Positions 18,595-26,978 of a stretch of 64,000 nucleotides of DNA are shown in pieces. The notes under the pieces are model-generated. The model saw only the letters and a list, made by a program, of their open reading frames with translations, was not told the DNA's origin and made no database searches. Both the position numbers and the translations under genes were made by a program. Origin of the DNA: Mesoflavibacter zeaxanthinifaciens DSM 18436 (lineage in GTDB: Bacteria > Bacteroidota > Bacteroidia > Flavobacteriales > Flavobacteriaceae); the NCBI RefSeq assembly GCF_000422365.1, contig NZ_AULQ01000001.1, positions 186,001 through 250,000 on the forward strand. Reading direction: 5' to 3'. How positions within the stretch are numbered: position 1 is the first letter of the stretch; every line of letters begins with the position of its first letter.

Positions 18595-19350
18595 TTATTG
18601 TATTTGGGTAAATCTATCGTCTAATTTTGGATTAATAGTGTCTACTTTTTTAAAGTAGTCAATCATTGCGTTTCTTATTTTATAGTCTAAAGTGTAGACA
18701 GTGTCATTGGTTTTAAAAAACTTCATATTATCACCACCATTGTATAAATAATCATTAGTGGCTACATAATAAGTTTTATTACTATCTATTTTTTCTTTAT
18801 TAATTAAAGCTTCAACTATATTGTAATTTTTATCTAGGGTTAATTTTAAGCCTTCTATAGGATGTGCTTTTTTTGCTTTACTTAGATAGTAAACTAAGCT
18901 GTCTATTTGTTGTCCTTTTAAAGCTACGACAACTATACTGTTTTCAAAAGGCATGACTTGATAAGCTGTTTCTGTAGTAATATTTCCTTTGTTAATAGCG
19001 GCTCTAATTCCACCATGATTTAATAGAACCATGTCTATGTTTTTTCCTGTTCTTTTATTAAAAATAGGATTACCTTCTTCTAAAACAATATGCGCCATCA
19101 AATTACCAATTGCAGTATTTAAATTTCCGTCTTTTTTGTGGTAAGTTTTTGGTGCGTAAGACAACACTTTGCTCATGTCTTTTTCAAGGTTGTCTCTAAA
19201 AGGTTTTATAAAATCATCAATTTCTGTATCTAAAGCAATACTGTCTGACACAGGGATTTGTTTACCTTCAATTTTACTTAAATGATGCTCTTGTTTACAA
19301 GAAAACAAAAGACATATAATAGCTATTATTAGAAAGGAATTTTTTTGCAT
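18595..19350 (-). CDS. 5'-nucleotidase C-terminal domain lipoprotein
   Basis: 251 residues from ATG at 19350, giving a clean lipoprotein signal MQKNSFLIIAIICLLFSC. A longer start at 19389 would add 13 residues ahead of the signal and is unlikely. The mature part is the 5'-nucleotidase C-terminal domain: TAIGNLMAHIVLEE, VLLNHGGIRAAINKGNIT, QVMPFENSIVVVALKG and NDYLYNGGDNMKFF, which bind the nucleoside. It lacks the metal centre, supplied by the next gene. Each half has its own export signal, so this is a real two-gene arrangement, not a frameshift. Confidence 0.87.
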   Translation of the reverse strand: MQKNSFLIIAIICLLFSCKQEHHLSKIEGKQIPVSDSIALDTEIDDFIKPFRDNLEKDMSKVLSYAPKTYHKKDGNLNTAIGNLMAHIVLEEGNPIFNKRTGKNIDMVLLNHGGIRAAINKGNITTETAYQVMPFENSIVVVALKGQQIDSLVYYLSKAKKAHPIEGLKLTLDKNYNIVEALINKEKIDSNKTYYVATNDYLYNGGDNMKFFKTNDTVYTLDYKIRNAMIDYFKKVDTINPKLDDRFTQIQ

Positions 19351-19393
19351 AATAATGTTGAAAAATTTCAAGTTAAATTCATGATACAATTAC

Positions 19394-19401
19394 TACATTT
19401 G
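19394..19401 (+). promoter_or_regulatory. -7 promoter element upstream of the 171-residue protein/dapA pair
   Basis: TACATTTG fits TAnnTTTG, 20 bases before the ATG at 19422. The -33 box is weak (TTTC at 19366-19369). Confidence 0.5.
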
Positions 19402-19421
19402 CATCAAAGCAATAAAGATAA

Positions 19422-19937
19422 ATGATTTTAAAAGGTTTAAAAGAAAAATCTAATAAAAACTACATTGATAAATGTGTTAAAAATCGAGTAATGGTTTCTA
19501 ACAGTAATATTATCAAAACAGTAGGGTTTATAGTAGACGATTCTGAATTTTTAGACCTTCATTGGATTAATAAATTATCAGAAGTTTTAAAAGTAAAAAA
19601 AGAAAACTTCGAAATATTAGCTCTAACAAATCCAAAATCTAAAACCGAAAGTATTTATCCAAATACATTTTCAAGAAAAGATTTAGGTTGGAAAGGAAAC
19701 GTAAAAACCGAAACCTTAAAATCATTTCTTAATAAAAAAAATGACTTGCTTATAAGTTATTATATTTCAGATAAACTTCCTTTAGTATTTGCTACAGCAA
19801 CAAGTGAAGCCAAATTTAAAGTAGGTCTTATAGAAGAAACAAATGTTAATGATTTAGTCATTAAAACAGATATAAACGACACATCAACTTTTGAAAACGA
19901 GTTGGTAAAATATTTACGCATTTTAAATAAACTATAG
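19422..19937 (+). CDS. Conserved flavobacterial protein of unknown function upstream of dapA
   Basis: 171 residues, no signal peptide and no membrane segment. It begins with a basic stretch (ILKGLKEKSNKNYIDKCVKNR) and then an alpha/beta region: IIKTVGFIVDDSEFLDLHWI, FEILALTNPK, FSRKDLGWKGNVKT and LLISYYISDKLPLVFATAT. I associate it with DUF6913, from memory only. It is 2 bases upstream of dapA, so it is probably cotranscribed and cytoplasmic. The function is unknown. Confidence 0.7.
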   Translation: MILKGLKEKSNKNYIDKCVKNRVMVSNSNIIKTVGFIVDDSEFLDLHWINKLSEVLKVKKENFEILALTNPKSKTESIYPNTFSRKDLGWKGNVKTETLKSFLNKKNDLLISYYISDKLPLVFATATSEAKFKVGLIEETNVNDLVIKTDINDTSTFENELVKYLRILNKL

Positions 19938-19939
19938 TT

Positions 19940-20827
19940 ATGAATAACCCTTTTTTAGGAACAGGAATTGCAATTGTGACACCATACAACCAAGATGGAT
20001 CGGTAGATCATGAAGCATTAAAAAAGATTGTAAATTTTAACGTAGAAAACGGTACAAATTACATAGTAATTAGTGGTACAACAGGAGAAAGTGTTACAAT
20101 TACCAAACAAGAAAAAAAGGAGATTATAAAAACTGTAAAAGAAGCTAATGCTAACAGATTACCACTAGTTTTAGGTATTGGAGGTAACAACACAGCAGCA
20201 GTTATTGAAGAGATAAACGCAACAGATTTGTCAGATTTTGCTGGTATTTTATCAGTATCTCCATACTACTCAAAGCCAACACAAGAAGGCATGTATCAGC
20301 ATTTTAAAGCAATTGCAGAAGCTTGTCCAATACCAATTATATTATACAATGTACCTGGTCGTACCGCAAAAAATATGGATCCAGCAACAGTTTTAAGATT
20401 AGCTAATGATTTTGAAAATATAGTAGCAGTAAAAGAAGCTGGTAATAACCTACAGCAGTATTATGAATTATTAAGAGATAAACCAGAAGATTTCTCTATA
20501 ATTTCAGGCGATGACGATTTAGCTTTAGGTGTTGTTTTAGCAGGTGGAGCAGGAGTTATTTCTGTTATTGGTCAGGCGTTTCCAAAGGAATTTTCAAAAA
20601 TGATACAATTAGGATTAGAAGGTAAAGCAAAAGAAGCTTACAATATTCATTATAAATTAATGGAAATTGTTGGTTTAATTTTCTCTGAAAACAACCCAGC
20701 TGGTATTAAAGCAGTTTTAAAAACTTTAGATTTATGCTCTGATAAAGTAAGGTTGCCATTAGTTGAAGCATCATCAGAATTAAAAAACAAGATAGAAAGT
20801 TTTGTTTCAGCATTTTATAAAAGTTAA
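19940..20827 (+). CDS. dapA: 4-hydroxy-tetrahydrodipicolinate synthase
   Basis: 295 residues, TIM barrel. The Schiff-base lysine is in NIVAVKEAGNN and the catalytic tyrosine in ILYNVPGRTAKN; the TTGES motif appears in VISGTTGESVTI. It condenses pyruvate with aspartate semialdehyde, the committed step to lysine and meso-diaminopimelate. It is coupled to the unknown gene upstream by a 2-base gap and followed by the bamD promoter. Confidence 0.97.
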   Translation: MNNPFLGTGIAIVTPYNQDGSVDHEALKKIVNFNVENGTNYIVISGTTGESVTITKQEKKEIIKTVKEANANRLPLVLGIGGNNTAAVIEEINATDLSDFAGILSVSPYYSKPTQEGMYQHFKAIAEACPIPIILYNVPGRTAKNMDPATVLRLANDFENIVAVKEAGNNLQQYYELLRDKPEDFSIISGDDDLALGVVLAGGAGVISVIGQAFPKEFSKMIQLGLEGKAKEAYNIHYKLMEIVGLIFSENNPAGIKAVLKTLDLCSDKVRLPLVEASSELKNKIESFVSAFYKS

Positions 20828-20910
20828 ATAATGCTTAAACCTATTTTAGACTATAATCTAACGATTAATTTAGCGTTTAAATTATATTTTTAAAATCCAT
20901 TTAAATAGCG

Positions 20911-20918
20911 TATTTTTG
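20911..20918 (+). promoter_or_regulatory. -7 promoter element for the bamD operon
   Basis: TATTTTTG fits TAnnTTTG and lies 17 bases before the ATG. A T-run at 20887-20890 takes the -33 position (20-base spacing). Confidence 0.5.
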
Positions 20919-20935
20919 CGCTTCGTTAAAATTTT

Positions 20936-21736
20936 ATGAAGCATTTATTTTACATTTTAGTCGCATCTGTTTTATTAAGTTCTTGTGGTGAATTTCAAAA
21001 GGTTTTAAAATCTGAAGATACAGCTGCAAAGTTTCAGTTAGGAGAACAATTGTATAACGAAGGTAAATACAATAAAGCCAATCGTTTATTTACTCAAATT
21101 GTACCTTCTTACAGAGGTAAACCTCAAGCAGAAAAGTTAATGTATCTATATGCAAATACTTTTTATGAAACAGGAGAGCATTATTTAGCAGGTTATCAAT
21201 TTGAAAGATTTGTAACCGCATATCCAAGAAGCGAAAAGTTAGAAGAAGCCTATTATAAAAGTGCAATTAGTTATGCAGCACTTTCACCAGTATATTCTAA
21301 AGACCAACACGAAACAAAAAACGCTTTAGAAAAATTACAATTATTTGCTAATTTATACCCAAACTCTAGCTATATGCCAGAGATTAACCAAACCGTAAAA
21401 GATTTACAATACAAATTAGAGTTAAAAGCGTATAGTACAGCAAAGCAATATAATCATATAACAGATTACAAAGCTTCAATAAAATCTTTTGATAACTTTA
21501 TAGTAGATTTTCCTGGGTCAAGCTTACGCGAAAAAGCTTTGTTTTACAGGTTTGATTCAGCTTATCAATTAGCGATAAAAAGTATTGAAGATAAAAAACA
21601 AGAACGTTTAGAAAAAGCATTAACTTACTATAATGCTTTCAAAAAATTATACGCACAGTCCGAGTTTATTGAAGATGCAGATAAAATGAACGAAGACATT
21701 ATTAAACAATTAGAACAATATAGTACAAATAGCTAA
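20936..21736 (+). CDS. bamD: Outer-membrane assembly lipoprotein BamD
   Basis: 266 residues. Lipoprotein signal MKHLFYILVASVLLSSCG with Cys17. The mature part is a chain of TPR-like helices: QLGEQLYNEGKYNKANRLF, ERFVTAYPRSEKLEEAYYKSA and NFIVDFPGSSLREKALFYRF, matching BamD/YfiO. It works with BamA to insert outer-membrane beta-barrels. First gene of a run with the omega subunit, coaBC and porD-like genes. Confidence 0.93.
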   Translation: MKHLFYILVASVLLSSCGEFQKVLKSEDTAAKFQLGEQLYNEGKYNKANRLFTQIVPSYRGKPQAEKLMYLYANTFYETGEHYLAGYQFERFVTAYPRSEKLEEAYYKSAISYAALSPVYSKDQHETKNALEKLQLFANLYPNSSYMPEINQTVKDLQYKLELKAYSTAKQYNHITDYKASIKSFDNFIVDFPGSSLREKALFYRFDSAYQLAIKSIEDKKQERLEKALTYYNAFKKLYAQSEFIEDADKMNEDIIKQLEQYSTNS

Positions 21737-21740
21737 TATT

Positions 21741-22067
21741 ATGGATTTAAAAAAAATCGATGCTCCAGCATCTACAGTAACGTATAACAGAAATGAAGTA
21801 GATGCACAAACAAATAACATCTACGAAGCAATTTCTATTATATCAAGAAGAGCTGAGCAAATTAATTCTGAAATCAAAAAGGAATTAATAGAGAAGTTAG
21901 AAGAGTTTGCAACTTACAACGATAGCTTAGAAGAAATCTTTGAAAACAAAGAGCAAATTGAAGTTTCTAAATTCTACGAAAAATTACCAAAACCACATGC
22001 TTTAGCGGTAAAAGAGTGGTTAGACGAAAAAATCTACTACCGTAATACAGAAGAAGACAACAAATAA
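21741..22067 (+). CDS. rpoZ: RNA polymerase omega-type subunit (Rpb6 family), Bacteroidota form
   Basis: 108 residues. The N-terminal part contains the Rpb6/omega helix pattern NNIYEAISIISRRAEQINSEIKKEL. The C-terminal part (LEEIFENKEQIEVSKFYEKLPKPHALAVKEWLDEK) is a Bacteroidota-specific extension. Omega helps to fold and assemble the beta' subunit. Its place between bamD and coaBC matches other Flavobacteriaceae as I remember them, and rpoZ next to coaBC is also common in Firmicutes. Confidence 0.83.
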   Translation: MDLKKIDAPASTVTYNRNEVDAQTNNIYEAISIISRRAEQINSEIKKELIEKLEEFATYNDSLEEIFENKEQIEVSKFYEKLPKPHALAVKEWLDEKIYYRNTEEDNK

Positions 22068-22074
22068 TAAACTA

Positions 22075-23286
22075 ATGTCAATTTTAAGCGGCAAAAATAT
22101 ACTATTAGGCGTTAGCGCTGGTATTGCTGCATATAAAACAGCTACATTAGTTAGACAATTTATAAAAGCAGGTGCCAATGTACAAGTAGTCATGACACCT
22201 GCTTCTAAGGATTTTGTAACACCATTAACATTATCCACACTTTCTAAAAATCCAGTTTACTCTACATTTACAGACGAAGAAGACGAAAACGCTACATGGA
22301 ATAACCACGTAGAGCTTGGTCTTTGGGCAGATTACTTTGTAATCGCACCAGCAACAGCAAATACATTGTCAAAAATGGCAAATGGTACTTGCGATAATTT
22401 GTTATTAGCAACCTATTTATCGGCTAAATGTAAAGTCTATTTTGCTCCAGCAATGGATTTGGATATGTACAAACATCCATCTACTTTAAATTCTTTTAAA
22501 AAATTACAATCTTTCGGAAATGTTATGATTCCTGCAACTTCAGGCGAATTAGCTAGCGGATTGGTAGGACAAGGTAGAATGGCAGAACCAGAAGATATTG
22601 TTTCATTTATTGAGAAAGATATTTTAAATGGACTTCCGTTAAACGGAAAAAAAGTAATGATTACAGCAGGTCCAACCTACGAAGCTATAGATCCTGTCCG
22701 ATTTATTGGTAATCATTCCTCAGGAAAAATGGGTTTCGAGATTGCTAAAGCAGCAGCAAATTTAGGAGCAGAAGTAATTTTAATTTCTGGTCCAACACAT
22801 CAAACAGTAGCTAACAATTTAATAACTGTTATACCTGTTGTGAGTGCTCAAGACATGTACGACACTGCTCATAAGTATTTTAAATCTGTTGATATTGCTA
22901 TTGCAGCAGCAGCAGTTGCAGACTATAAACCAAAACATGTAGCAACTCAAAAAATAAAAAAGGCAGAATCTACGTTATCCTTAGAATTAGAAAAAACAAA
23001 AGATGTCTTGGCGTCTTTAGGACAAATTAAAGAGCAACAATTTTTAGTTGGTTTTGCTTTAGAAACCAACAATGAACTGGAGAATGCAAAAAGCAAGCTT
23101 AAAAGAAAGAATTTAGATTTAATTGTTTTAAATTCGTTAAAAGACAAAGGTGCAGGTTTTAAATCAGATACCAATAAAGTAACATTAATTGATAAAAACG
23201 AAACAATTAATACTTTTGAATTAAAATCTAAAACCGAAGTTGCTAAAGACATTTTAAACACTATAATATCAGCTTTAGATGCGTAA
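22075..23286 (+). CDS. coaBC: Bifunctional phosphopantothenoylcysteine decarboxylase/synthetase
   Basis: 403 residues. The N-terminal flavoprotein domain has LLGVSAGIAAYKTATLVR, the catalytic His in NNHVELGLWADYFVIAPATANTL, and PAMDLDMY. The C-terminal CoaB domain starts near 195 (KKVMITAGPTYEAIDPVRFI) with NHSSGKMG and AAAVADYKPK. It performs two consecutive steps of coenzyme A synthesis. Its stop overlaps the next gene by 8 bases. coaE, the final step, is at 31598. Confidence 0.96.
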   Translation: MSILSGKNILLGVSAGIAAYKTATLVRQFIKAGANVQVVMTPASKDFVTPLTLSTLSKNPVYSTFTDEEDENATWNNHVELGLWADYFVIAPATANTLSKMANGTCDNLLLATYLSAKCKVYFAPAMDLDMYKHPSTLNSFKKLQSFGNVMIPATSGELASGLVGQGRMAEPEDIVSFIEKDILNGLPLNGKKVMITAGPTYEAIDPVRFIGNHSSGKMGFEIAKAAANLGAEVILISGPTHQTVANNLITVIPVVSAQDMYDTAHKYFKSVDIAIAAAAVADYKPKHVATQKIKKAESTLSLELEKTKDVLASLGQIKEQQFLVGFALETNNELENAKSKLKRKNLDLIVLNSLKDKGAGFKSDTNKVTLIDKNETINTFELKSKTEVAKDILNTIISALDA

Positions 23287-24169
23287 TATTTTTATTCTTT
23301 TATTCTTAATTACTTGCAATGTTTCATTGTTTGCACAAGAGTTTAATGCCAATGTTGTTGTAAATGCACAACTAACAGGTAATGAAAATTTACAGCAATT
23401 TAAAACTCTAGAAAATCAGTTAAAAGAGTTTATCTCTAACACAAAGTGGACTAATAAAACATTTTTACCACAAGAGAGAATTAACTGTAATTTGGTTATA
23501 AATATTAACGAATATGCTGGTAATAATTACAGTGCAACATTACAAATACAATCGTCTAGACCAGTATTTGGATCTACGTATACAACACCTACATATAACA
23601 TAAACGACAAAGATTTTTCTTTTGAGTATGTCGAGTTTCAAAACCTGATCTACAACCCAAATCAATACGTGTCTAATTTAATTTCTGTGCTATCATTTCA
23701 TGTATACATGATTTTGGGGATGGATGCAGATTCTTTTCAGAAAAATGGAGGCGACATCTATTTTAAACAAGCACAAAATATTAGTAACTTTTCACAACAA
23801 ACAGGTTATTCTGGTTGGAAGTTAGAAGATGGATTACAAAGTAGATTTGCGTTAATAGATAATTTAATGTCTCCAACTTATAAGGAGTTTAGAGACGTAA
23901 TGTACAATTACCATAGAAGAGGATTAGACCAAATGAGTACTAATTTAAAGGATGCAAAAAACGAAATAGTTTTAGCGCTTTTAAATTTTAAAGAGATGAA
24001 TAGAAGACGACCAAACTCTTATTTATCAAGAATATTTTTTGATGCAAAAGCAGAAGAAATTGAGCAAATATTTTCAAGTGGTCCAAGTGTAGATATCGTA
24101 GATTTGGTAGATACACTAAATAAAGTAGCGCCAATACATTCGTCTAAATGGCGAAACATTAAGTTTTAA
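23279..24169 (+). CDS. porD: PorD-like T9SS protein (DUF4835 family)
   Basis: 296 residues. The signal peptide NIFILLFLITCNVSLFAQ is followed by Gln at the mature start. The rest matches DUF4835: VNAQLTGNENLQQFKTLENQLKEFI near the start, RINCNLVININEY, and a middle SFHVYMILGMDADSF. DUF4835 proteins carry the name PorD of the type IX secretion system; that name is recalled, and no function can be read from the sequence. It overlaps coaBC by 8 bases. A T9SS cargo gene lies 3 kb downstream. Confidence 0.75.
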   Translation: MRNIFILLFLITCNVSLFAQEFNANVVVNAQLTGNENLQQFKTLENQLKEFISNTKWTNKTFLPQERINCNLVININEYAGNNYSATLQIQSSRPVFGSTYTTPTYNINDKDFSFEYVEFQNLIYNPNQYVSNLISVLSFHVYMILGMDADSFQKNGGDIYFKQAQNISNFSQQTGYSGWKLEDGLQSRFALIDNLMSPTYKEFRDVMYNYHRRGLDQMSTNLKDAKNEIVLALLNFKEMNRRRPNSYLSRIFFDAKAEEIEQIFSSGPSVDIVDLVDTLNKVAPIHSSKWRNIKF

Positions 24170-24219
24170 AGCTTACGGCTTAGATTTAGTTTTCAACTTT
24201 ATTATTTTCAAATTAAAAT

Positions 24220-25872
24220 ATGCTAACTGGATTATCCATAAAAAACTACGCATTAATAGATCAATTACAGGTCAGTTTTAATGACGGATTTACTATTATT
24301 ACTGGTGAAACTGGTGCAGGTAAATCTATTCTTTTAGGCGGTTTATCTCTAATTTTGGGAAAACGTGCCGATCTATCTAGTTTAAGAGATACCGAAAAAA
24401 AATGTATCATAGAAGCAACTTTTGATATTTCAAACTATAACTTGAAGTCTCTTTTTATAGCGGAAGATTTAGATTACGAAGCGCAAACTATAATACGAAG
24501 AGAAATTTTACCATCAGGAAAATCTAGAGCGTTTGTTAACGATTCTCCAGTAAAATTAAATAGTCTTCAACTGTTAGGCGAAAAGTTGATAGATATACAT
24601 TCTCAACACGAAACATTACAATTAACAGATGATAATTTTCAGTTTCAAGTAATTGATGCTTTAGCAGAAACTTCAGAAAACTTAGTGACTTATAAGGAGT
24701 ATTTAAAAACCTATAAATCACTTCAAAAGGAGTTGAAGCAACTACAACAATTTCAAGCAGAAGCTATAAAAGAACACGACTATAATTCATTTTTATTAAA
24801 CGAATTAGTGTCGGCAAACCTAAAACCAGATGAGTTAGCAGAACTTGAAGAAGAATTTGAAGTGTTAAGTAACGTAGAGTCTATTCAAGAAAAATTAGAA
24901 TCGGTAAACCAATTATTAAGTGAAGAGCAAATAGGCGTATTGACTAATTTAAGAGAAGTAAAAAACACGATGCAAAAATTGGCATTAATCTCTGCTAATT
25001 ACAAAGATTTATCAGAACGTGTTAATAGTGCTTTAATAGAATTAGATGATGTAGCAACAGAAGTTGAAGGCTTTCAAACAGAATTAGACGTTAACCCAAA
25101 ACGACTTGAAGAAGTCGAAGGAAAACTATCTGCTATTAACAATCTAATGCAAAAGCATATTGTGCAGACCATACCAGAGCTAATAGAAATTAGAGAACAA
25201 TTAGCACAAAAGGTAGAAGCTACAGAAAATGTTGATAAAGACATTTTAAATAAAGAAAAAGAGATAAAAGCAGTGGTCAAGCAATTAGATAGGGAAGCTG
25301 CAATAATCACCAAAAAACGTAATGAAGCTATACCAAAATTAATTACTCAATTAGAAGATATTTTATCACAATTAGGTATGCCAAATGCCCAGTTTAAAAT
25401 TACTTTAAACAAAAGCGAAATCTTTTTATTTAATGGTAAAGACGAATTAGATTTCTTATTTTCAGCAAATAAAGGCGGGCAATTTAATACGCTTAAAAAA
25501 GCTGCTTCAGGTGGTGAATTATCACGAATCATGTTGGCGATTAAATCAATACTTTCAAAATATATAAAACTACCAAGTATAATTTTTGATGAAATTGATA
25601 CAGGTGTATCTGGAGAAATCTCTAATAAAATGGCAGATATTATGTCACAAATGAGTCAAAAAATGCAGGTGTTTAGTATAACCCATTTACCTCAAATCGC
25701 TGCAAAAGGTAACACTCATTTTAAAGTATATAAACAAGATATTGATAATGTAACTACATCTAATCTAGTTAAATTAGAATATGATGAAAGAGTCGTAGAG
25801 TTAGCACAAATGCTTGGCGGAGCTGCTTTATCAGAATCTGCAATAGCTCATGCCAAACAATTATTAAATTAA
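24220..25872 (+). CDS. recN: DNA repair ATPase RecN
   Basis: 550 residues, SMC-like. Walker A is ITGETGAGKSILLGG near residue 30. A long coiled coil (about 150-360) carries repeated Glu/Leu heptads. The ABC signature AASGGELSRIMLAIKS and Walker B IIFDEIDTGVSGEI lie near the end, followed by VFSITHLPQIAAKG. RecN acts at double-strand breaks with RecA. Normal length. It follows the porD-like gene after a 50-base gap. Confidence 0.97.
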   Translation: MLTGLSIKNYALIDQLQVSFNDGFTIITGETGAGKSILLGGLSLILGKRADLSSLRDTEKKCIIEATFDISNYNLKSLFIAEDLDYEAQTIIRREILPSGKSRAFVNDSPVKLNSLQLLGEKLIDIHSQHETLQLTDDNFQFQVIDALAETSENLVTYKEYLKTYKSLQKELKQLQQFQAEAIKEHDYNSFLLNELVSANLKPDELAELEEEFEVLSNVESIQEKLESVNQLLSEEQIGVLTNLREVKNTMQKLALISANYKDLSERVNSALIELDDVATEVEGFQTELDVNPKRLEEVEGKLSAINNLMQKHIVQTIPELIEIREQLAQKVEATENVDKDILNKEKEIKAVVKQLDREAAIITKKRNEAIPKLITQLEDILSQLGMPNAQFKITLNKSEIFLFNGKDELDFLFSANKGGQFNTLKKAASGGELSRIMLAIKSILSKYIKLPSIIFDEIDTGVSGEISNKMADIMSQMSQKMQVFSITHLPQIAAKGNTHFKVYKQDIDNVTTSNLVKLEYDERVVELAQMLGGAALSESAIAHAKQLLN

Positions 25873-25953
25873 AGTAACTTAAGTAATAGTTATTTTATAA
25901 ATTTGAAATCTTAAAGAACAAGGTTAATAAAATTAAAAGAAACAACTAAAAAT

Positions 25954-26775
25954 ATGTCATTCAATTTATTAAAAGGAAAAAAAGGAATCATATTTGGAGC
26001 ATTGGATCCAAATTCAATAGCTTGGAAAACAGCAGAAAGAGTACATGAAGAAGGCGGAGAGTTTGTTCTAACTAACGCACCAATAGCAATGCGTATGGGA
26101 CAAATAGATGAGTTAGCAAGTAAAACAGGTTCTCATATTATACCTGCAGACGCAACATCTTTAGAAGATTTAGAAAACTTAGTAGAAAAATCTATGGAAC
26201 TTTTAGGAGGAAAGATAGATTTTGTACTTCACTCTATAGGAATGTCTGTTAACGTACGTAAAGGTCGTGCTTACACAGATCAAAATTATGATTGGACACA
26301 AAAAGGAACAGATGTATCTGCTATGTCTTTTCATAAAACGATGCAAACATTATATAAGAAGGATGCAATGAACGAATGGGGAAGTATTGTAGCTTTAACT
26401 TACATGGCTGCACAACGCGTATTTCCAGATTATAATGATATGGCAGATAATAAAGCCTATTTAGAGAGTATAGCACGTAGCTTTGGTTATTTCTTTGGTA
26501 GAGATAAAAAAGTAAGAGTAAATACAATATCTCAATCCCCAACACCAACAACAGCAGGTCAAGGTGTAAAAGGATTTGATGGATTTATTTCTTATGCAGA
26601 AAAAATGTCGCCTTTAGGTAATGCAACAGCAATAGATTGTGCTAACTATACAATTACGTTGTTTAGTGACTTAACAAAAAGAGTTACCTTACAAAACCTA
26701 TATAACGATGGAGGATTTAGTAATATGGGAGTAAGTGATGCGGTAATGGAAGCTTTTGTAGATAAAGAGCAATAA
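25954..26775 (+). CDS. fabI: Enoyl-[acyl-carrier-protein] reductase (NADH)
   Basis: 273 residues, a divergent SDR. NAD site GIIFGALDPNSIAWKTA. VLHSIGMSV lies in the core. The catalytic Tyr is in LTYMAAQRVFPDYN, and the Lys is seven residues after the second Tyr in DYNDMADNKAYL. The substrate loop is SPTPTTAGQGVKGFD. It makes the last reduction of each fatty-acid elongation cycle. The Ser/Pro-rich loop differs from the E. coli enzyme, which may affect triclosan-type inhibitor fit; this is inference. Confidence 0.95.
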   Translation: MSFNLLKGKKGIIFGALDPNSIAWKTAERVHEEGGEFVLTNAPIAMRMGQIDELASKTGSHIIPADATSLEDLENLVEKSMELLGGKIDFVLHSIGMSVNVRKGRAYTDQNYDWTQKGTDVSAMSFHKTMQTLYKKDAMNEWGSIVALTYMAAQRVFPDYNDMADNKAYLESIARSFGYFFGRDKKVRVNTISQSPTPTTAGQGVKGFDGFISYAEKMSPLGNATAIDCANYTITLFSDLTKRVTLQNLYNDGGFSNMGVSDAVMEAFVDKEQ

Positions 26776-26801
26776 AAACCTTAAAAAAATATAAATACTT
26801 T

Positions 26802-26832
26802 AAACGTCTTACTTCGGTAAGACGTTTTTTTT
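26802..26832 (+). terminator. Terminator after fabI with UUCG tetraloop
   Basis: An 11-bp perfect stem AAACGTCTTAC / GTAAGACGTTT encloses TTCG, a very stable tetraloop, followed by a run of T. Confidence 0.92.
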
Positions 26833-26978
26833 GAATGAATATGCTGAAAATTTAAACAATTATCATTTCACCCTTTTTATATGTTTTTTAACGATTTGTT
26901 TACGTAGTGGTAAAATCATTAACAATAAATTAATACTTTTAGAAAGTAAATTAAAATTTAACTAAACTTATAATTAAT

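Noticed and set aside
17675-19350. Frameshifted ushA pseudogene
   Set aside because: Both halves have own start, own export signal and full domain; so it is a two-gene arrangement.
26321-26551. Open frame opposite fabI
   Set aside because: Shadow frame, no protein-like features.
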